DNA of 64,000 nucleotides from Ponticaulis profundi (GTDB taxonomy: Bacteria > Pseudomonadota > Alphaproteobacteria > Caulobacterales > Hyphomonadaceae): NCBI RefSeq assembly GCF_042659465.1, contig NZ_JBHSSW010000004.1:124001-188000 (forward strand), given 5' to 3'. Positions within the stretch are counted from its first letter, which is position 1; each line of letters starts with the position of its first letter. Below the pieces are notes generated by a model, which saw only the letters and a program-made list of their open reading frames with translations, ran no database searches and was not told the DNA's origin. Made by a program: the position numbers and the translations under genes. Shown here piece after piece: positions 24,975 to 33,816 of this stretch.

Positions 24975-26780
24975 TTGTCAGATCAGGCCGAACAGCTTCT
25001 CAATCTGGCCGTGGATGCGCTTCAGAACGGTAAGGCAGCGCTGAGCATTGCCCTGTCAGATCAGGCATTAGCGCTTTTGCAGCGTGGCGATTCGCGGGTG
25101 CCTGAAGCGCTGAGCCTGCGCGGAACAGCCAAGTCATCCCAGCGCGATCTCAGCGGGTTCGACGATTTGCGGCAGTCCATTGCGCTTGATCCGAAAGAGC
25201 CGCAATTTCATATGGCGCTTGGACAGGCCCTGTTTGCGCATGGTCGTACGCAGGAGGCCGAAGCGCCGTTGTTTCAGGCGTTTCAGCTCAGCCGGGGCAA
25301 GCCGGTGGTCGCCAATCTTCTCGGACGTTGTCTGATCCAGAACGGAAAAGCCTTTCAGGCGGTTCAGGTGCTTGGGCCTTCCGTTGAAGCTGGCCGTGCA
25401 ACGGCTGGAATGATCAAGCTCTTTGCAGAAGCACGCTTTCACTCAGGCGATATTTACGGCGCGAAGGATGTGTTTGATCAGCTTTATGGAGCGACTGGTC
25501 CGCAAACTGTCGAAGAGAAACTTCAGCTTGCGCGCATCTGCATGGCGCTGCGTGACTATCCAGCAGCTCAGGCGTTGATCGACGACATTCTGCGTATTGA
25601 ACCGCGGTCAGTTGAAGCACGTGTGTCTGCGCTCCGGCTCGCCGATTGGCTGGACCAGCCCGACAGGCTTGCTGAACAGTGTGACTGGCTCTCGAAGAAC
25701 GGGGGTGACCGGTTCGATGCGCTGACCCTGGTCATCGAACATGCGAGAGAGTTTACACCCGCTCTGGCAGGGCGGGTTGAAGCTGCCCTGAAGGCGCAAC
25801 TTGCACCCGGAGATGAGTTTGCCAGTCTGGGGCTTGCCTATGCGCTCCGGCTCGATCGCGAGAAACGCTTTGATCAAGCCTGGTCGGTTGCTCAGGATAC
25901 CAATCAGCGATGGGCAGAGCATCGCGGACTTCTGCAGACAGAGGAGACCCGGCGCGCGCGTCAGAAGGCGGATCAAGGCCGGCTTGAAACGGCACTCCGT
26001 CTGTTTGAGGCAGATGCTGGTGAGGCGCGATCTGCCGAGAAGGCAGGGTTTATCTATCTCATTGGTGCGCCGCGCACCGGCAGTTCTCTGATCCAGTCCA
26101 TTCTGGCGGGACCTGAGGGGGTGGAATCGGTTGGTGAACGAACATCGCTCTTTCCATATCTCTGGGAAGCGGTGGAACACGGTATGTCGGAAGCTGGATT
26201 TGCAAGCTATCGCGCAAAGCTTGCCGCAGCTGATCAGGCCGGTCTGGCAAGACAGGGCGTCACGGGGCGAACGCTCGTCGATAAGACGCCGCATCATCTC
26301 TATGTCGCTGGACTGCTGGAGCGGATCAATCCGGGTGCCCGCTTTATTCAGGTGCTGCGTGACGCTGGCGATGTTGGTCTTTCCATGTTCTTGCGCCCGT
26401 TTTCAACTGCGTTTCCCGAGGCCACAGGCCTTCATACAATGGCCGATGTGCTGTCGTTCCGGTTGGAAGCCCGTCAGCGCTGGGTTGATGCAGGCCTTCC
26501 GATTTCGGTTTTTTCCTATGATGGCTTTACGCACGCGCCCGAAGCTGAAGGCAAACGCCTGTTCAGGCTGGCAGAGCTTGACTGGAATGAGGCCTATCTG
26601 AACCCGAATGCGCGGCCAGAGCCTGTGCAGACCTTTTCCTCCCGGCAGGTGCGCAAACCGATTTCCGCACGACAGGTGCCCCACTGGAAATCCTACGAGA
26701 TGTTTGCGCCGGACGCATTCGAGCGCCTTTCATCGGTCACGGATGCACAGAACGCTATCATTCGGACAAATCTGTCATGA
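24975..26780 (+). CDS. TPR-sulfotransferase fusion protein
   Basis: From TTG 24975 (good AGGAAGGAT site) this is 601 residues. Residues about 1-340 form tetratricopeptide-like helical repeats. A sulfotransferase domain starts near 357, with the PAPS 5'-phosphate loop IGAPRTGSSLIQSI, followed by VDKTPHHLYVAG and the 3'-phosphate region RFIQVLRDAGDVGLSMFLRPF. It ends with VRKPISARQVPHWKSYE. The domain resembles PF13469-type sulfotransferases. It probably transfers sulfate from PAPS to an unknown acceptor; the TPR part may recruit a protein substrate. No signal peptide. The frame opens at 24942, but that TTG has no ribosome-binding site. Confidence 0.85.
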   Translation: MSDQAEQLLNLAVDALQNGKAALSIALSDQALALLQRGDSRVPEALSLRGTAKSSQRDLSGFDDLRQSIALDPKEPQFHMALGQALFAHGRTQEAEAPLFQAFQLSRGKPVVANLLGRCLIQNGKAFQAVQVLGPSVEAGRATAGMIKLFAEARFHSGDIYGAKDVFDQLYGATGPQTVEEKLQLARICMALRDYPAAQALIDDILRIEPRSVEARVSALRLADWLDQPDRLAEQCDWLSKNGGDRFDALTLVIEHAREFTPALAGRVEAALKAQLAPGDEFASLGLAYALRLDREKRFDQAWSVAQDTNQRWAEHRGLLQTEETRRARQKADQGRLETALRLFEADAGEARSAEKAGFIYLIGAPRTGSSLIQSILAGPEGVESVGERTSLFPYLWEAVEHGMSEAGFASYRAKLAAADQAGLARQGVTGRTLVDKTPHHLYVAGLLERINPGARFIQVLRDAGDVGLSMFLRPFSTAFPEATGLHTMADVLSFRLEARQRWVDAGLPISVFSYDGFTHAPEAEGKRLFRLAELDWNEAYLNPNARPEPVQTFSSRQVRKPISARQVPHWKSYEMFAPDAFERLSSVTDAQNAIIRTNLS

Positions 26781-26831
26781 AGTGAGAGACTCCTGCTTGT
26801 CGTTCTCGTTGAGTCGAGTTAATTGCGAACA

Positions 26832-27008
26832 TGCGGGAGACACTGGCCAGGAGCCAGGGCCGAAGGCGCAACCGCCCCGGAAACGCTCAGGCAAAAGGAC
26901 CGCAAGAGTAGGACTAAACGCTGGAAAGAGGCCTATAGCCTCGCCGAAGGAGCAAGACACGTTCACCAGGAGGGTGGCGGTCGGAATCTCTCAGGCGCCA
27001 AGACAGCG
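26832..27008 (+). ncRNA. Tandem glycine riboswitch upstream of gcvT
   Basis: Two glycine aptamers lie in series. Aptamer 1 (about 26832-26904) has P1 TGCGG/CCGCA, GCCGAAGGCGCAA and CCGGAAACGCTCAGGCAAAAGG (split by the conserved joining regions). Aptamer 2 (about 26919-27008) has P1 CGCTG/CAGCG, GCCGAAGGAGCAA, GGAATCTCTCAGGC and GCCAAGACAG. The conserved GCCGAAGG and CTCAGGC elements are diagnostic. Binding of glycine is known to switch on the glycine cleavage operon. No terminator stem is evident after aptamer 2, 52 bases before the gcvT start, so translational control seems more likely. Confidence 0.95.
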
Positions 27009-27060
27009 GGGGCTTTGACCGTCTCAGGATGTGCCTGGACGGAGAAGCTGGAGTTCCTGC

Positions 27061-28209
27061 GTGACCGAACCGAACGGCCCTCTCCATAAGACACCCTTGT
27101 TTGAGCTGCATCAGACACTCGGCGCAAAAATGGTTGGCTTTGCTGGCTATGACATGCCGATCCAGTTTGAGGGCGTTAAAGCCGAACACCTCTGGACTCG
27201 TGAGTCCTGCGGACTGTTTGATGTCTCTCATATGGGGCCATGCTTCCTGACGCTGGCGGGCGGACCGCGCAACGACCCGGATGCGCATATCGAGATCGCC
27301 AAGCTGATCGAAATGCTGGTGCCCAGCGATATTCAGGGCCTGAAGCCAGGACAGGCGCGTCTGACCGTTCTCCTGAACGATGAAGGCGGTATTCTTGACG
27401 ACCTGATCATCACGCGGCCTGCTGAAGGTGACGAGCAGGGGCGTCTCTACATCGTTGTGAACGGTGCGATGAAGGCGCAGGACTGGGATATCATGCGCGA
27501 AAAGTTGAGCCCGCATGCTGAGCTCGAACGCGCTGATGATCGTATCCTGATCGCGGTTCAGGGACCGAAGGCCGAGGCCGTTATTTCAGACCATTTCCCG
27601 AAAGCAGCTGAGCTGGGCTTCATGGAAGGCCAGCGTATGTTTCTCAACGACGCGCCAGTCATGGTTTCCCGCTGCGGCTATACGGGTGAGGATGGCTATG
27701 AGCTTTTGCTGCCTTCCGATGGCGTCGCCTTTGTTGCGGAGCTGCTCGCTGATGAGCGTGTAAAGCCAATCGGCCTTGGCGCGCGTGACAGTCTGCGCCT
27801 GGAAGCAGGGCTTTGTCTCTATGGCCATGACATGGATGCGAGCAGAACACCAGTCGAGGCTTCGCTGACCTGGGTCATTCAGAAGAACCGCCGCGAGCGC
27901 GCGGATTTTCCAGGCGCTGAGATCATTCTGGACCAGATCGCCAATGGCGCGCCGGTCAAACGGGTCGGCATTCAGCCGCTTGACCGCGCGCCTGCACGTG
28001 AAGGCACGGAGATTTTTGTCGGTGATGAAAAGGTTGGCGAGATCACATCAGGTGGCTTCGGACCGACCACGGAAACACCTGTCGCGATGGGCTATGTCGC
28101 CAGAGAGCACGCCAAAGCCGGCACAGAATTGACCTTGATGGTGCGCGGAAAACCACGCGCAGCCAAGGTCGCCAAGCTTCCTTTCGTTCCACACAATTAC
28201 AAGCGCTAA
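27061..28209 (+). CDS. gcvT: Aminomethyltransferase (glycine cleavage T protein)
   Basis: This 382-residue T protein takes the aminomethyl group from lipoyl-H protein and passes it to tetrahydrofolate, releasing ammonia. Visible hallmarks are LHQTLGAKMVGFAGYDMPIQF, SCGLFDVSHMG, GYTGEDGYELLLPS and LGARDSLRLEAGLCLYG. The start is GTG 27061 with GGAG seven bases ahead; the frame extends to GTG 27031 within the riboswitch tail. It is the first gene of the riboswitch-controlled operon. Confidence 0.95.
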   Translation: MTEPNGPLHKTPLFELHQTLGAKMVGFAGYDMPIQFEGVKAEHLWTRESCGLFDVSHMGPCFLTLAGGPRNDPDAHIEIAKLIEMLVPSDIQGLKPGQARLTVLLNDEGGILDDLIITRPAEGDEQGRLYIVVNGAMKAQDWDIMREKLSPHAELERADDRILIAVQGPKAEAVISDHFPKAAELGFMEGQRMFLNDAPVMVSRCGYTGEDGYELLLPSDGVAFVAELLADERVKPIGLGARDSLRLEAGLCLYGHDMDASRTPVEASLTWVIQKNRRERADFPGAEIILDQIANGAPVKRVGIQPLDRAPAREGTEIFVGDEKVGEITSGGFGPTTETPVAMGYVAREHAKAGTELTLMVRGKPRAAKVAKLPFVPHNYKR

Positions 28210-28223
28210 CCGGGGTGAGTGAC

Positions 28224-28595
28224 ATGAGCGTCAAATATACAGAAGAACATGAATGGGTGAAAATCGACGGCGAGACAGCGACCGTTGGCATCACAAAATA
28301 CGCCGCTGAGCAGCTGGGCGATGTGGTGTTTGTCGAGCTTCCTGAAGTCGGCAAAGCCTATGGCAAAGGCGATGACATGGCGGTTGTCGAGAGCGTGAAA
28401 GCGGCTTCTGACGTCTACGCGCCTGTGTCTGGCGAATGCGTGGAAGCCAATGACAAGCTGGCGGATGCCCCGGAGACCGTGAATGAAGCACCAGAAGGCG
28501 AGGGCTGGTTCGCCAAGCTCAAACTGTCAAACACTTCAGAGCTCGACGCTCTGATGGATGAGGCGGCTTACAAGACATTTTGCGAAGGGCTCTAG
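28224..28595 (+). CDS. gcvH: Glycine cleavage system H protein
   Basis: This 123-residue lipoyl carrier protein has its lipoylation site Lys59 in VVESVKAASDVY. YTEEHEWVK at the N-terminus and GITKYAAEQLGDVVFVELP are the family signature. It shuttles the aminomethyl group between the P, T and L proteins. ATG 28224 is chosen; GTG 28215 is also in frame. It follows gcvT by 14 bases. The L protein (lipoamide dehydrogenase) is not in the window. Confidence 0.97.
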   Translation: MSVKYTEEHEWVKIDGETATVGITKYAAEQLGDVVFVELPEVGKAYGKGDDMAVVESVKAASDVYAPVSGECVEANDKLADAPETVNEAPEGEGWFAKLKLSNTSELDALMDEAAYKTFCEGL

Positions 28596-28614
28596 GCCTG
28601 CACTTGCGACCTGA

Positions 28615-28632
28615 CCGGAGCGTAAGCTCCGG
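28615..28632 (+). other. GNRA hairpin between gcvH and gcvPA
   Basis: CCGGAGC and GCTCCGG form a perfect 7-bp stem closed by a GTAA (GNRA-type) loop, 20 bases upstream of the gcvPA start codon. It is followed by CAAAAG rather than a T-run, so it is not a terminator. It may stabilise or mark a processing site in the operon mRNA. Confidence 0.5.
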
Positions 28633-28652
28633 CAAAAGATAGAAAGATCGTA

Positions 28653-29999
28653 ATGCGTTATCTCCCACTGACTGCCGAGGACCGCGCAGACATGCTCAAA
28701 ACCATCGGTGCCCCCGGCATTGATGCGTTTTACACCGATGTGCCGGAGAGCGCCCGTTTGGGTGGCACCATTCCCGGCCTGCCGGATCATCAGGGTGAAT
28801 TTGCTGTTGAGCGTCATCTGAGCAAGCTGGCTGCGCAGAATATGACTGCGTCTGATACGGCGTTTTTCGTTGGTTGCGGCGCCTATAAGCACCACGTTCC
28901 GGCCAGCGTTGATCACATCATTCAGCGATCTGAATTTCTGACCACCTACACGCCTTACCAGCCTGAAATCGCTCAGGGCACACTGCAGACGCTGTTTGAA
29001 TTCCAGACCCAGGTTGCTGAGCTGCTCGCAATGGATGTGGCAAATGCCAGCATGTATGACGGGTCCACAGCGTGTGGTGAGGCTGCGCTGATGGCGTGTC
29101 GTGCGACACGTCGCAAAAAGGTTGTTCTCTCGGGCGGTCTGCATCCGCACTATGCGGCCGTGACGAAAACCGTTTGCGAGGCGCAGGGCATTGAAGTGGT
29201 TCAGTTGCCTGCTGCGGTCGATGGTGAGCTCGCACTGATTGACGCGGTCGATGATCAGACAGCCTGTGTCATAGGTCAGAGCCCGAACGTTTTTGGCACG
29301 GTGACGGATCTTTCCCCGGTCTCTCAAGCAGCGCATGAGAAAAAAGCGCTGATGGTGTCTGTTTTCACAGAAGTGGTGTCCATGGGGCTCGTGCCACCTC
29401 CGGGCGAGATGGGCGCTGATATTGCCGTGGGTGAGGGACAGTCGATTGGCAATGCGCTCAATTTCGGCGGGCCTTATGTCGGTCTTTTCGCGGCAACCAG
29501 CAAACTGATGCGGCAGATGCCGGGTCGGCTGTGTGGCGAAACCGTCGACGCAGACGGCAAGCGTGGATATGTGCTGACGCTCTCAACGCGCGAGCAGCAT
29601 ATTCGCCGTGACAAAGCGACGTCGAATATCTGTACGAATTCAGGGCTTTGCGCACTGGCGTTCACAGCGCACATGACGCTGCTCGGTGGCAAGGGGCTGC
29701 ATGATCTGGCCGTTCTGAACCATGAGGCTGCCAGCGACCTGGCAGACGGTCTGGAAGCGATTGACGGTGTTGAAATTCTGACGCCGCGTTTCTTCAACGA
29801 GTTTGCGTTCAAGACGCCAAAGCCTGCTTTCGATGTCCTGGAGGCTCTGCATGAGCGCGGTGTGATCGGTGGCGTTCGGGCCTCACGGCTCTATCCACAT
29901 GACGATATGGACACGGTGATCATCGCAGCGGCGACAGAATGCTGCTCGCCTGAGGATATCCAGCTCTATGCCAAGGCTCTGAAAGAGGTGCTCGGCTGA
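28653..29999 (+). CDS. gcvPA: Glycine dehydrogenase (decarboxylating) subunit 1
   Basis: This 448-residue N-terminal-type half of the P protein is found where the enzyme is split in two. Motifs are MRYLPLTAEDRADMLKTIG, FVGCGAYKHHVPASVDHI, YTPYQPEIAQGTLQTLFEFQT, and the late TREQHIRRDKATSNICTN. With subunit 2 it decarboxylates glycine and loads the aminomethyl group onto the H protein. The catalytic PLP lysine is in the other subunit. Its TGA overlaps the ATG of the hydrolase gene (TGATG). Confidence 0.96.
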   Translation: MRYLPLTAEDRADMLKTIGAPGIDAFYTDVPESARLGGTIPGLPDHQGEFAVERHLSKLAAQNMTASDTAFFVGCGAYKHHVPASVDHIIQRSEFLTTYTPYQPEIAQGTLQTLFEFQTQVAELLAMDVANASMYDGSTACGEAALMACRATRRKKVVLSGGLHPHYAAVTKTVCEAQGIEVVQLPAAVDGELALIDAVDDQTACVIGQSPNVFGTVTDLSPVSQAAHEKKALMVSVFTEVVSMGLVPPPGEMGADIAVGEGQSIGNALNFGGPYVGLFAATSKLMRQMPGRLCGETVDADGKRGYVLTLSTREQHIRRDKATSNICTNSGLCALAFTAHMTLLGGKGLHDLAVLNHEAASDLADGLEAIDGVEILTPRFFNEFAFKTPKPAFDVLEALHERGVIGGVRASRLYPHDDMDTVIIAAATECCSPEDIQLYAKALKEVLG

Positions 30000-30868
30000 T
30001 GAGCCTGTCCGGTTTGCTTCCCAAGGTGCTGTTTGCGCTCGTTTTCGGCTATATCGCCGTTGCGACGGGCGCATGGGCACTTCAGGACAAGCTGATCTAT
30101 TATCCCGATCCTACGCCTGCCGGCGATCCGAAGGATGATCGCATGCAGGCGGTATCCTTCACGGCGGCTGACGGCAACGATATTGCAGCCTGGTATGGCG
30201 CGGCTCAACAGGGATGTCCGACATTCATCTTCTTCCACGGCAATGCCAGTCATATTGCAAAGGATATTTGGCGCTATGACCGGGTCCTGACGACTGGCGC
30301 AGGTGTGCTGGCCGTTGCCTGGCCAGGTTATGCAGGTTCAACCGGAAAGCCGGGTGAAGCACCTTTTTATTCGGCCGCGGATGCGTCTGCAGTTTGGCTG
30401 AAGGCGGAAGGTGTTGCGCCGGGCGATACGATTATTCATGGCAATTCCATCGGAACGGGGCCAGCGACCCGGCTCGCCAGCACGGGTGATTTCGGCGCGC
30501 TGATTCTGGAAGCGCCGTATTTTTCAATGTTGGATCTGGTTGGGAAAAAGGCGCCCATGCTTCCCATTGGAGTGATCCTGAAATCGACGTTCAGGTCAGA
30601 TCAATGGATCCAGGATGTGCATAGCCCCGTACTGATGGTGCACGGCACCGGTGACAGCGTGATCCCGCAGAAACAGTCTCGTCGGCTCTTCGAGCTCGCG
30701 AATGACCCCAAAATCTATGCCAGCTTTGAGCAGTCAGAACATTCAACGCTGGTACGTGACGGCCTTTATGAAAAGGCTGTCTGGACATTCCTCGATGAAT
30801 ACTGGGCACAGCCCCGTGGTTCATCGTGTTTTTCAGCTTCCTCCACCCAATCGGAGACGACCCCATGA
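29999..30868 (+). CDS. Alpha/beta hydrolase inserted in the gcv operon (ABHD13/Bem46-like)
   Basis: This 289-residue protein starts with a membrane anchor (about residues 7-27) and the family's QDKLIYYPDP. It then has FFHGNASH (oxyanion region), the nucleophile elbow GNSIG, an acidic residue in MVHGTGDSVIP and a His in QSEHSTL, so the triad appears complete. Related bacterial and eukaryotic Bem46/ABHD13 proteins are membrane-tethered serine hydrolases with poorly known substrates. It lies between gcvPA and gcvPB and overlaps both (TGATG and ATGA), so it is translationally coupled to the glycine cleavage subunits. Confidence 0.88.
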   Translation: MSLSGLLPKVLFALVFGYIAVATGAWALQDKLIYYPDPTPAGDPKDDRMQAVSFTAADGNDIAAWYGAAQQGCPTFIFFHGNASHIAKDIWRYDRVLTTGAGVLAVAWPGYAGSTGKPGEAPFYSAADASAVWLKAEGVAPGDTIIHGNSIGTGPATRLASTGDFGALILEAPYFSMLDLVGKKAPMLPIGVILKSTFRSDQWIQDVHSPVLMVHGTGDSVIPQKQSRRLFELANDPKIYASFEQSEHSTLVRDGLYEKAVWTFLDEYWAQPRGSSCFSASSTQSETTP

Positions 30869-32436
30869 CCATGAATACTCAAGGCCGGCCAACGACGCCT
30901 GTATCGGGCACTCAACCTCACGAAGCGGAAACGGTTTCCGGTTCCAAGGGGCTTTATCAGTTTGAACCGCTGATCTTTGAAACAGATCGCTGGGGTAAAA
31001 CCGGTGTGGACCTGCCGAAAGCCAAACGCAAAGCGTCGCGTATGGGCGGAGTTGAGCGCAAGGCAAAGGTTGATCTGCCGGGTCTGTCTGAACCTGAAAC
31101 CATTCGCCATTATGTGCGTCTGTCGCAGCGCAATTACGCCATTGATCTGGGGCTGTTTCCGCTCGGCTCATGCACGATGAAGCACAATCCGCGCCTGAAC
31201 GAAAAGATGGCGCGTCTGCCGGGCTTCTCGGACATTCACCCCATGCAGCCACAGGCAACGGTGCAGGGCGCTCTGGGGCTGATCGAAGAGCTGGCCGACT
31301 GGCTGAAAACGCTGACCGGCATGCCTGCGGTGTCCATGAGCCCGAAAGCAGGGGCACATGGCGAGCTATGCGGTATGCTGGCCATTCGTCAGGCTCTGCT
31401 GGCGCGTGGCGAGGCCGATACCCGCAAACGCGTGCTTGTGCCCGCCTCTGCGCACGGGACCAACCCGGCAACAGCGGCGCAGTGTGGCTTCATCGTCGAC
31501 GAGATTGATGCTGACAAGCGCGGGCGTGTGCATATGAGCCATCTGCGCGAGAAGCTTGAGAAGACTGACGACATCGCCGGTATCATGCTGACCAATCCGA
31601 ATACGTGCGGATTGTTTGAAACTGACATCAAGGAAATCGCTGATCTGATCCATGAGGCAGGTGGCTATTTCTATTGCGACGGTGCGAACTTCAACGCGAT
31701 TGTCGGCCGGGTACGCCCGGGTGACCTTGGTGTGGACGCCATGCACATCAACCTGCACAAAACCTTCTCTACGCCGCATGGCGGTGGTGGTCCGGGGTCT
31801 GGCCCAACGGTGCTGTCAGATGCGCTGGCACCTTACGCGCCCGTTCCCTTTATCCTGAAGGATGAAAACGGTTTCCGACTGGTCGAAGAGACTGAGGAAG
31901 AAGCGAGCGAAAGCTTTGGCCGCATGACGGCATTCCACGGTCAGATGGGCATGTTTGTGCGCGCTCTGACCTATATGCTGAGCCATGGCGCTGATGGTCT
32001 GAAACAGGTGGCAGAGGACGCCGTTCTGAACGCCAACTACATTCAGGCGCGTCTGAAATCCGTTATGACGCCGGCCTTTGATGGCTATTGCATGCACGAG
32101 GCGCTGTTCTCGGACAAGTTCACGGCAGACGGCATTGAGACCATCGATATCGCCAAGGCGCTGATCGATGAGGGCTATCACCCGATGACCATGTATTTCC
32201 CGCTGGTCGTTCATGGTGCCTTGCTGATCGAGCCGACCGAGACCGAGAGCAAAGCCGAGCTGGATCGTTTCTGCGACGCGCTGCAGGCGATTGCGGCCAA
32301 GGCCGCTGCCGGTGATGAGAGCCTGAAGGGCGCACCATATCATGCCCCAATGCGTCGCCTGGATGAAACGCAGGCTGCGCGTAAACCTGTCTTGAAATGG
32401 ACGCCGCCGAGCCCCGAGCAAATCGCGGCAGAGTAG
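30865..32436 (+). CDS. gcvPB: Glycine dehydrogenase (decarboxylating) subunit 2
   Basis: This 523-residue C-terminal-type half of the P protein carries the PLP lysine in NLHKTFSTPHGGGGPG. Other hallmarks are FPLGSCTMKHNPRLNE, SPKAGAHGEL, PASAHGTNPATA and MLTNPNTCGLFE. ATG 30865 overlaps the hydrolase stop (ATGA), with GGAG ahead; ATG 30871 is an alternative. It completes the operon riboswitch-gcvT-gcvH-gcvPA-hydrolase-gcvPB, and a terminator follows. Confidence 0.96.
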   Translation: MTMNTQGRPTTPVSGTQPHEAETVSGSKGLYQFEPLIFETDRWGKTGVDLPKAKRKASRMGGVERKAKVDLPGLSEPETIRHYVRLSQRNYAIDLGLFPLGSCTMKHNPRLNEKMARLPGFSDIHPMQPQATVQGALGLIEELADWLKTLTGMPAVSMSPKAGAHGELCGMLAIRQALLARGEADTRKRVLVPASAHGTNPATAAQCGFIVDEIDADKRGRVHMSHLREKLEKTDDIAGIMLTNPNTCGLFETDIKEIADLIHEAGGYFYCDGANFNAIVGRVRPGDLGVDAMHINLHKTFSTPHGGGGPGSGPTVLSDALAPYAPVPFILKDENGFRLVEETEEEASESFGRMTAFHGQMGMFVRALTYMLSHGADGLKQVAEDAVLNANYIQARLKSVMTPAFDGYCMHEALFSDKFTADGIETIDIAKALIDEGYHPMTMYFPLVVHGALLIEPTETESKAELDRFCDALQAIAAKAAAGDESLKGAPYHAPMRRLDETQAARKPVLKWTPPSPEQIAAE

Positions 32437-32476
32437 CGTTCGTTTCCCCAATGCCCTCGCTTTCGGGGGCCACTTC

Positions 32477-32508
32477 AAGGCGCAGTTGGCATGCCGACTG
32501 CGCCTTTT
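32477..32508. terminator. Terminator between gcvPB and the acyltransferase gene
   Basis: AAGGCGCAGT and ACTGCGCCTT, with an inner GGC/GCC, form a long stem followed by TTCCTT. It lies between convergent genes. Confidence 0.85.
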
Positions 32509-32543
32509 CCTTATCAAATGAGGGCGGATGTCACGCTGGTTCG

Positions 32544-33701
32544 CTACCAGGCTTTTTCGAGATCCGTTTTACGCGTTCTGAAGGCTTTGACCTTCTTCAG
32601 AAGCGGGCGCTCAAAGCCATAGAATGTGATGGCAGCAAGCGCAGTTGCTGCGCTGACACACAGCAGGGTGAAGACAATGTTGTCGAGCACGCCCGGCGCA
32701 CCGAAGTCAAAGGCTGCGACCACGAGATCGGGCGCGGCCTCAGACGCCTGCAGCGCGTCCGCTACTTTCGGCATGACCACTCTCCAGCCCGCGATGACAA
32801 GCATATGGCAGAGATAGAGAGAGAATGACCAGTCGCCGAGCCGTGTCAGCCAGCGAAGGCCAGTAGGGAGCTGTGATGTGAGCCCGGCTGCGCCATAGAC
32901 CATCATTGCGCAGGGCAGGGTGAAGAATACGACCCGGCCGAAGAACAGGAAGGCACCGCTTTTTGGATCAACGATCGTCAGCGATATGATGAAGCCAATC
33001 GCGCCAAGTATCAGAAACAGGCCGGGGCGAAAAACATAGCCCTTCATGAACAACCACCCGACAAAAGCACCGGCAATAAACTCGAGCGTCATCGGATAGA
33101 AAAAGAGGTCGATGAAATCTTCCGCGAAAATCGCGCTGAGACCGTTCAGAGCACCGATGAGGACTGCTGCGCCCCAAAGGATCAATGAAGGCAGCATCAG
33201 TGCTCTGGGCAGCATCAGAATGACGGCAAAGGCCACGTAGAAATACATCTCATGCACAAGGGTCCAACCAGGCCCCAACACAGGAAAGTTAGCTTGCGGT
33301 AGCAACAGGTAAGACCGCACAAGGTGATTAAAGCCCGAATTGCCTTTTTCTGCGAGTGCGCCAGCATCCCAGGGGGCACCATGTGCCACGAAGAAGTAGA
33401 TGGCGATGAGCGTCGCAAACAGCCACCAGACCGGATAGATACGGGAGACCCGGGCAATCACGAAATCCTTGAGGGATGTAAGGCTGGGCGGCTGGTGAAA
33501 GGTCACATAGACCATGATGAATCCGGAGATCACGAAGAACAGGTCAACGCCTGCATAACCGTTGCGGAAAACGCCGTCGAAAAGGGGCAGATCACCTGAC
33601 TGAAGCGCTTTGGCCTGTGCGACTTCCATCGAGCGTATGTGGTAGAAGAGGACCAGATAAGCGGCCAATCCCCTCAAGACCTGAATGATATCCAGCCGCA
33701 T
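32544..33701 (-). CDS. Acyltransferase 3 family membrane protein (OafA-like)
   Basis: This 385-residue protein has about ten membrane helices. The N-terminal QVLRGLAAYLVLFYHI (Arg and His of the active site) and GYAGVDLFFVISGFIM are the signature of acyltransferase-3 enzymes, which acetylate or acylate sugars of surface polysaccharides and other envelope molecules. GPGWTLVHEMYFYVAF is also typical. The acceptor cannot be told from context. It stands alone, convergent with the gcv operon and divergent from the small membrane-protein gene. Confidence 0.92.
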   Translation of the reverse strand: MRLDIIQVLRGLAAYLVLFYHIRSMEVAQAKALQSGDLPLFDGVFRNGYAGVDLFFVISGFIMVYVTFHQPPSLTSLKDFVIARVSRIYPVWWLFATLIAIYFFVAHGAPWDAGALAEKGNSGFNHLVRSYLLLPQANFPVLGPGWTLVHEMYFYVAFAVILMLPRALMLPSLILWGAAVLIGALNGLSAIFAEDFIDLFFYPMTLEFIAGAFVGWLFMKGYVFRPGLFLILGAIGFIISLTIVDPKSGAFLFFGRVVFFTLPCAMMVYGAAGLTSQLPTGLRWLTRLGDWSFSLYLCHMLVIAGWRVVMPKVADALQASEAAPDLVVAAFDFGAPGVLDNIVFTLLCVSAATALAAITFYGFERPLLKKVKAFRTRKTDLEKAW

Positions 33702-33775
33702 ACTCTACCCAACCCAAAACAATCTTTTCACCCGGCTGGTATATTGCCGAACATTAGGTGCGTTAAGCCAAAATT

Positions 33776-33796
33776 GCCGATTGTTTTTCAATCGGT
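33776..33796. other. Hairpin between two divergent genes
   Basis: CCGATTG and CAATCGG form a perfect 7-bp stem around TTTTT, 20 bases upstream of the small membrane-protein start. It would lie in that gene's mRNA leader or in its promoter region. Confidence 0.35.
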
Positions 33797-33816
33797 AACA
33801 GACCATATCAAACCAA

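Noticed and set aside
26775..27516. ORFs through the riboswitch on both strands
   Set aside because: They follow conserved RNA sequence or are antisense to gcvT. No coding signal is visible.
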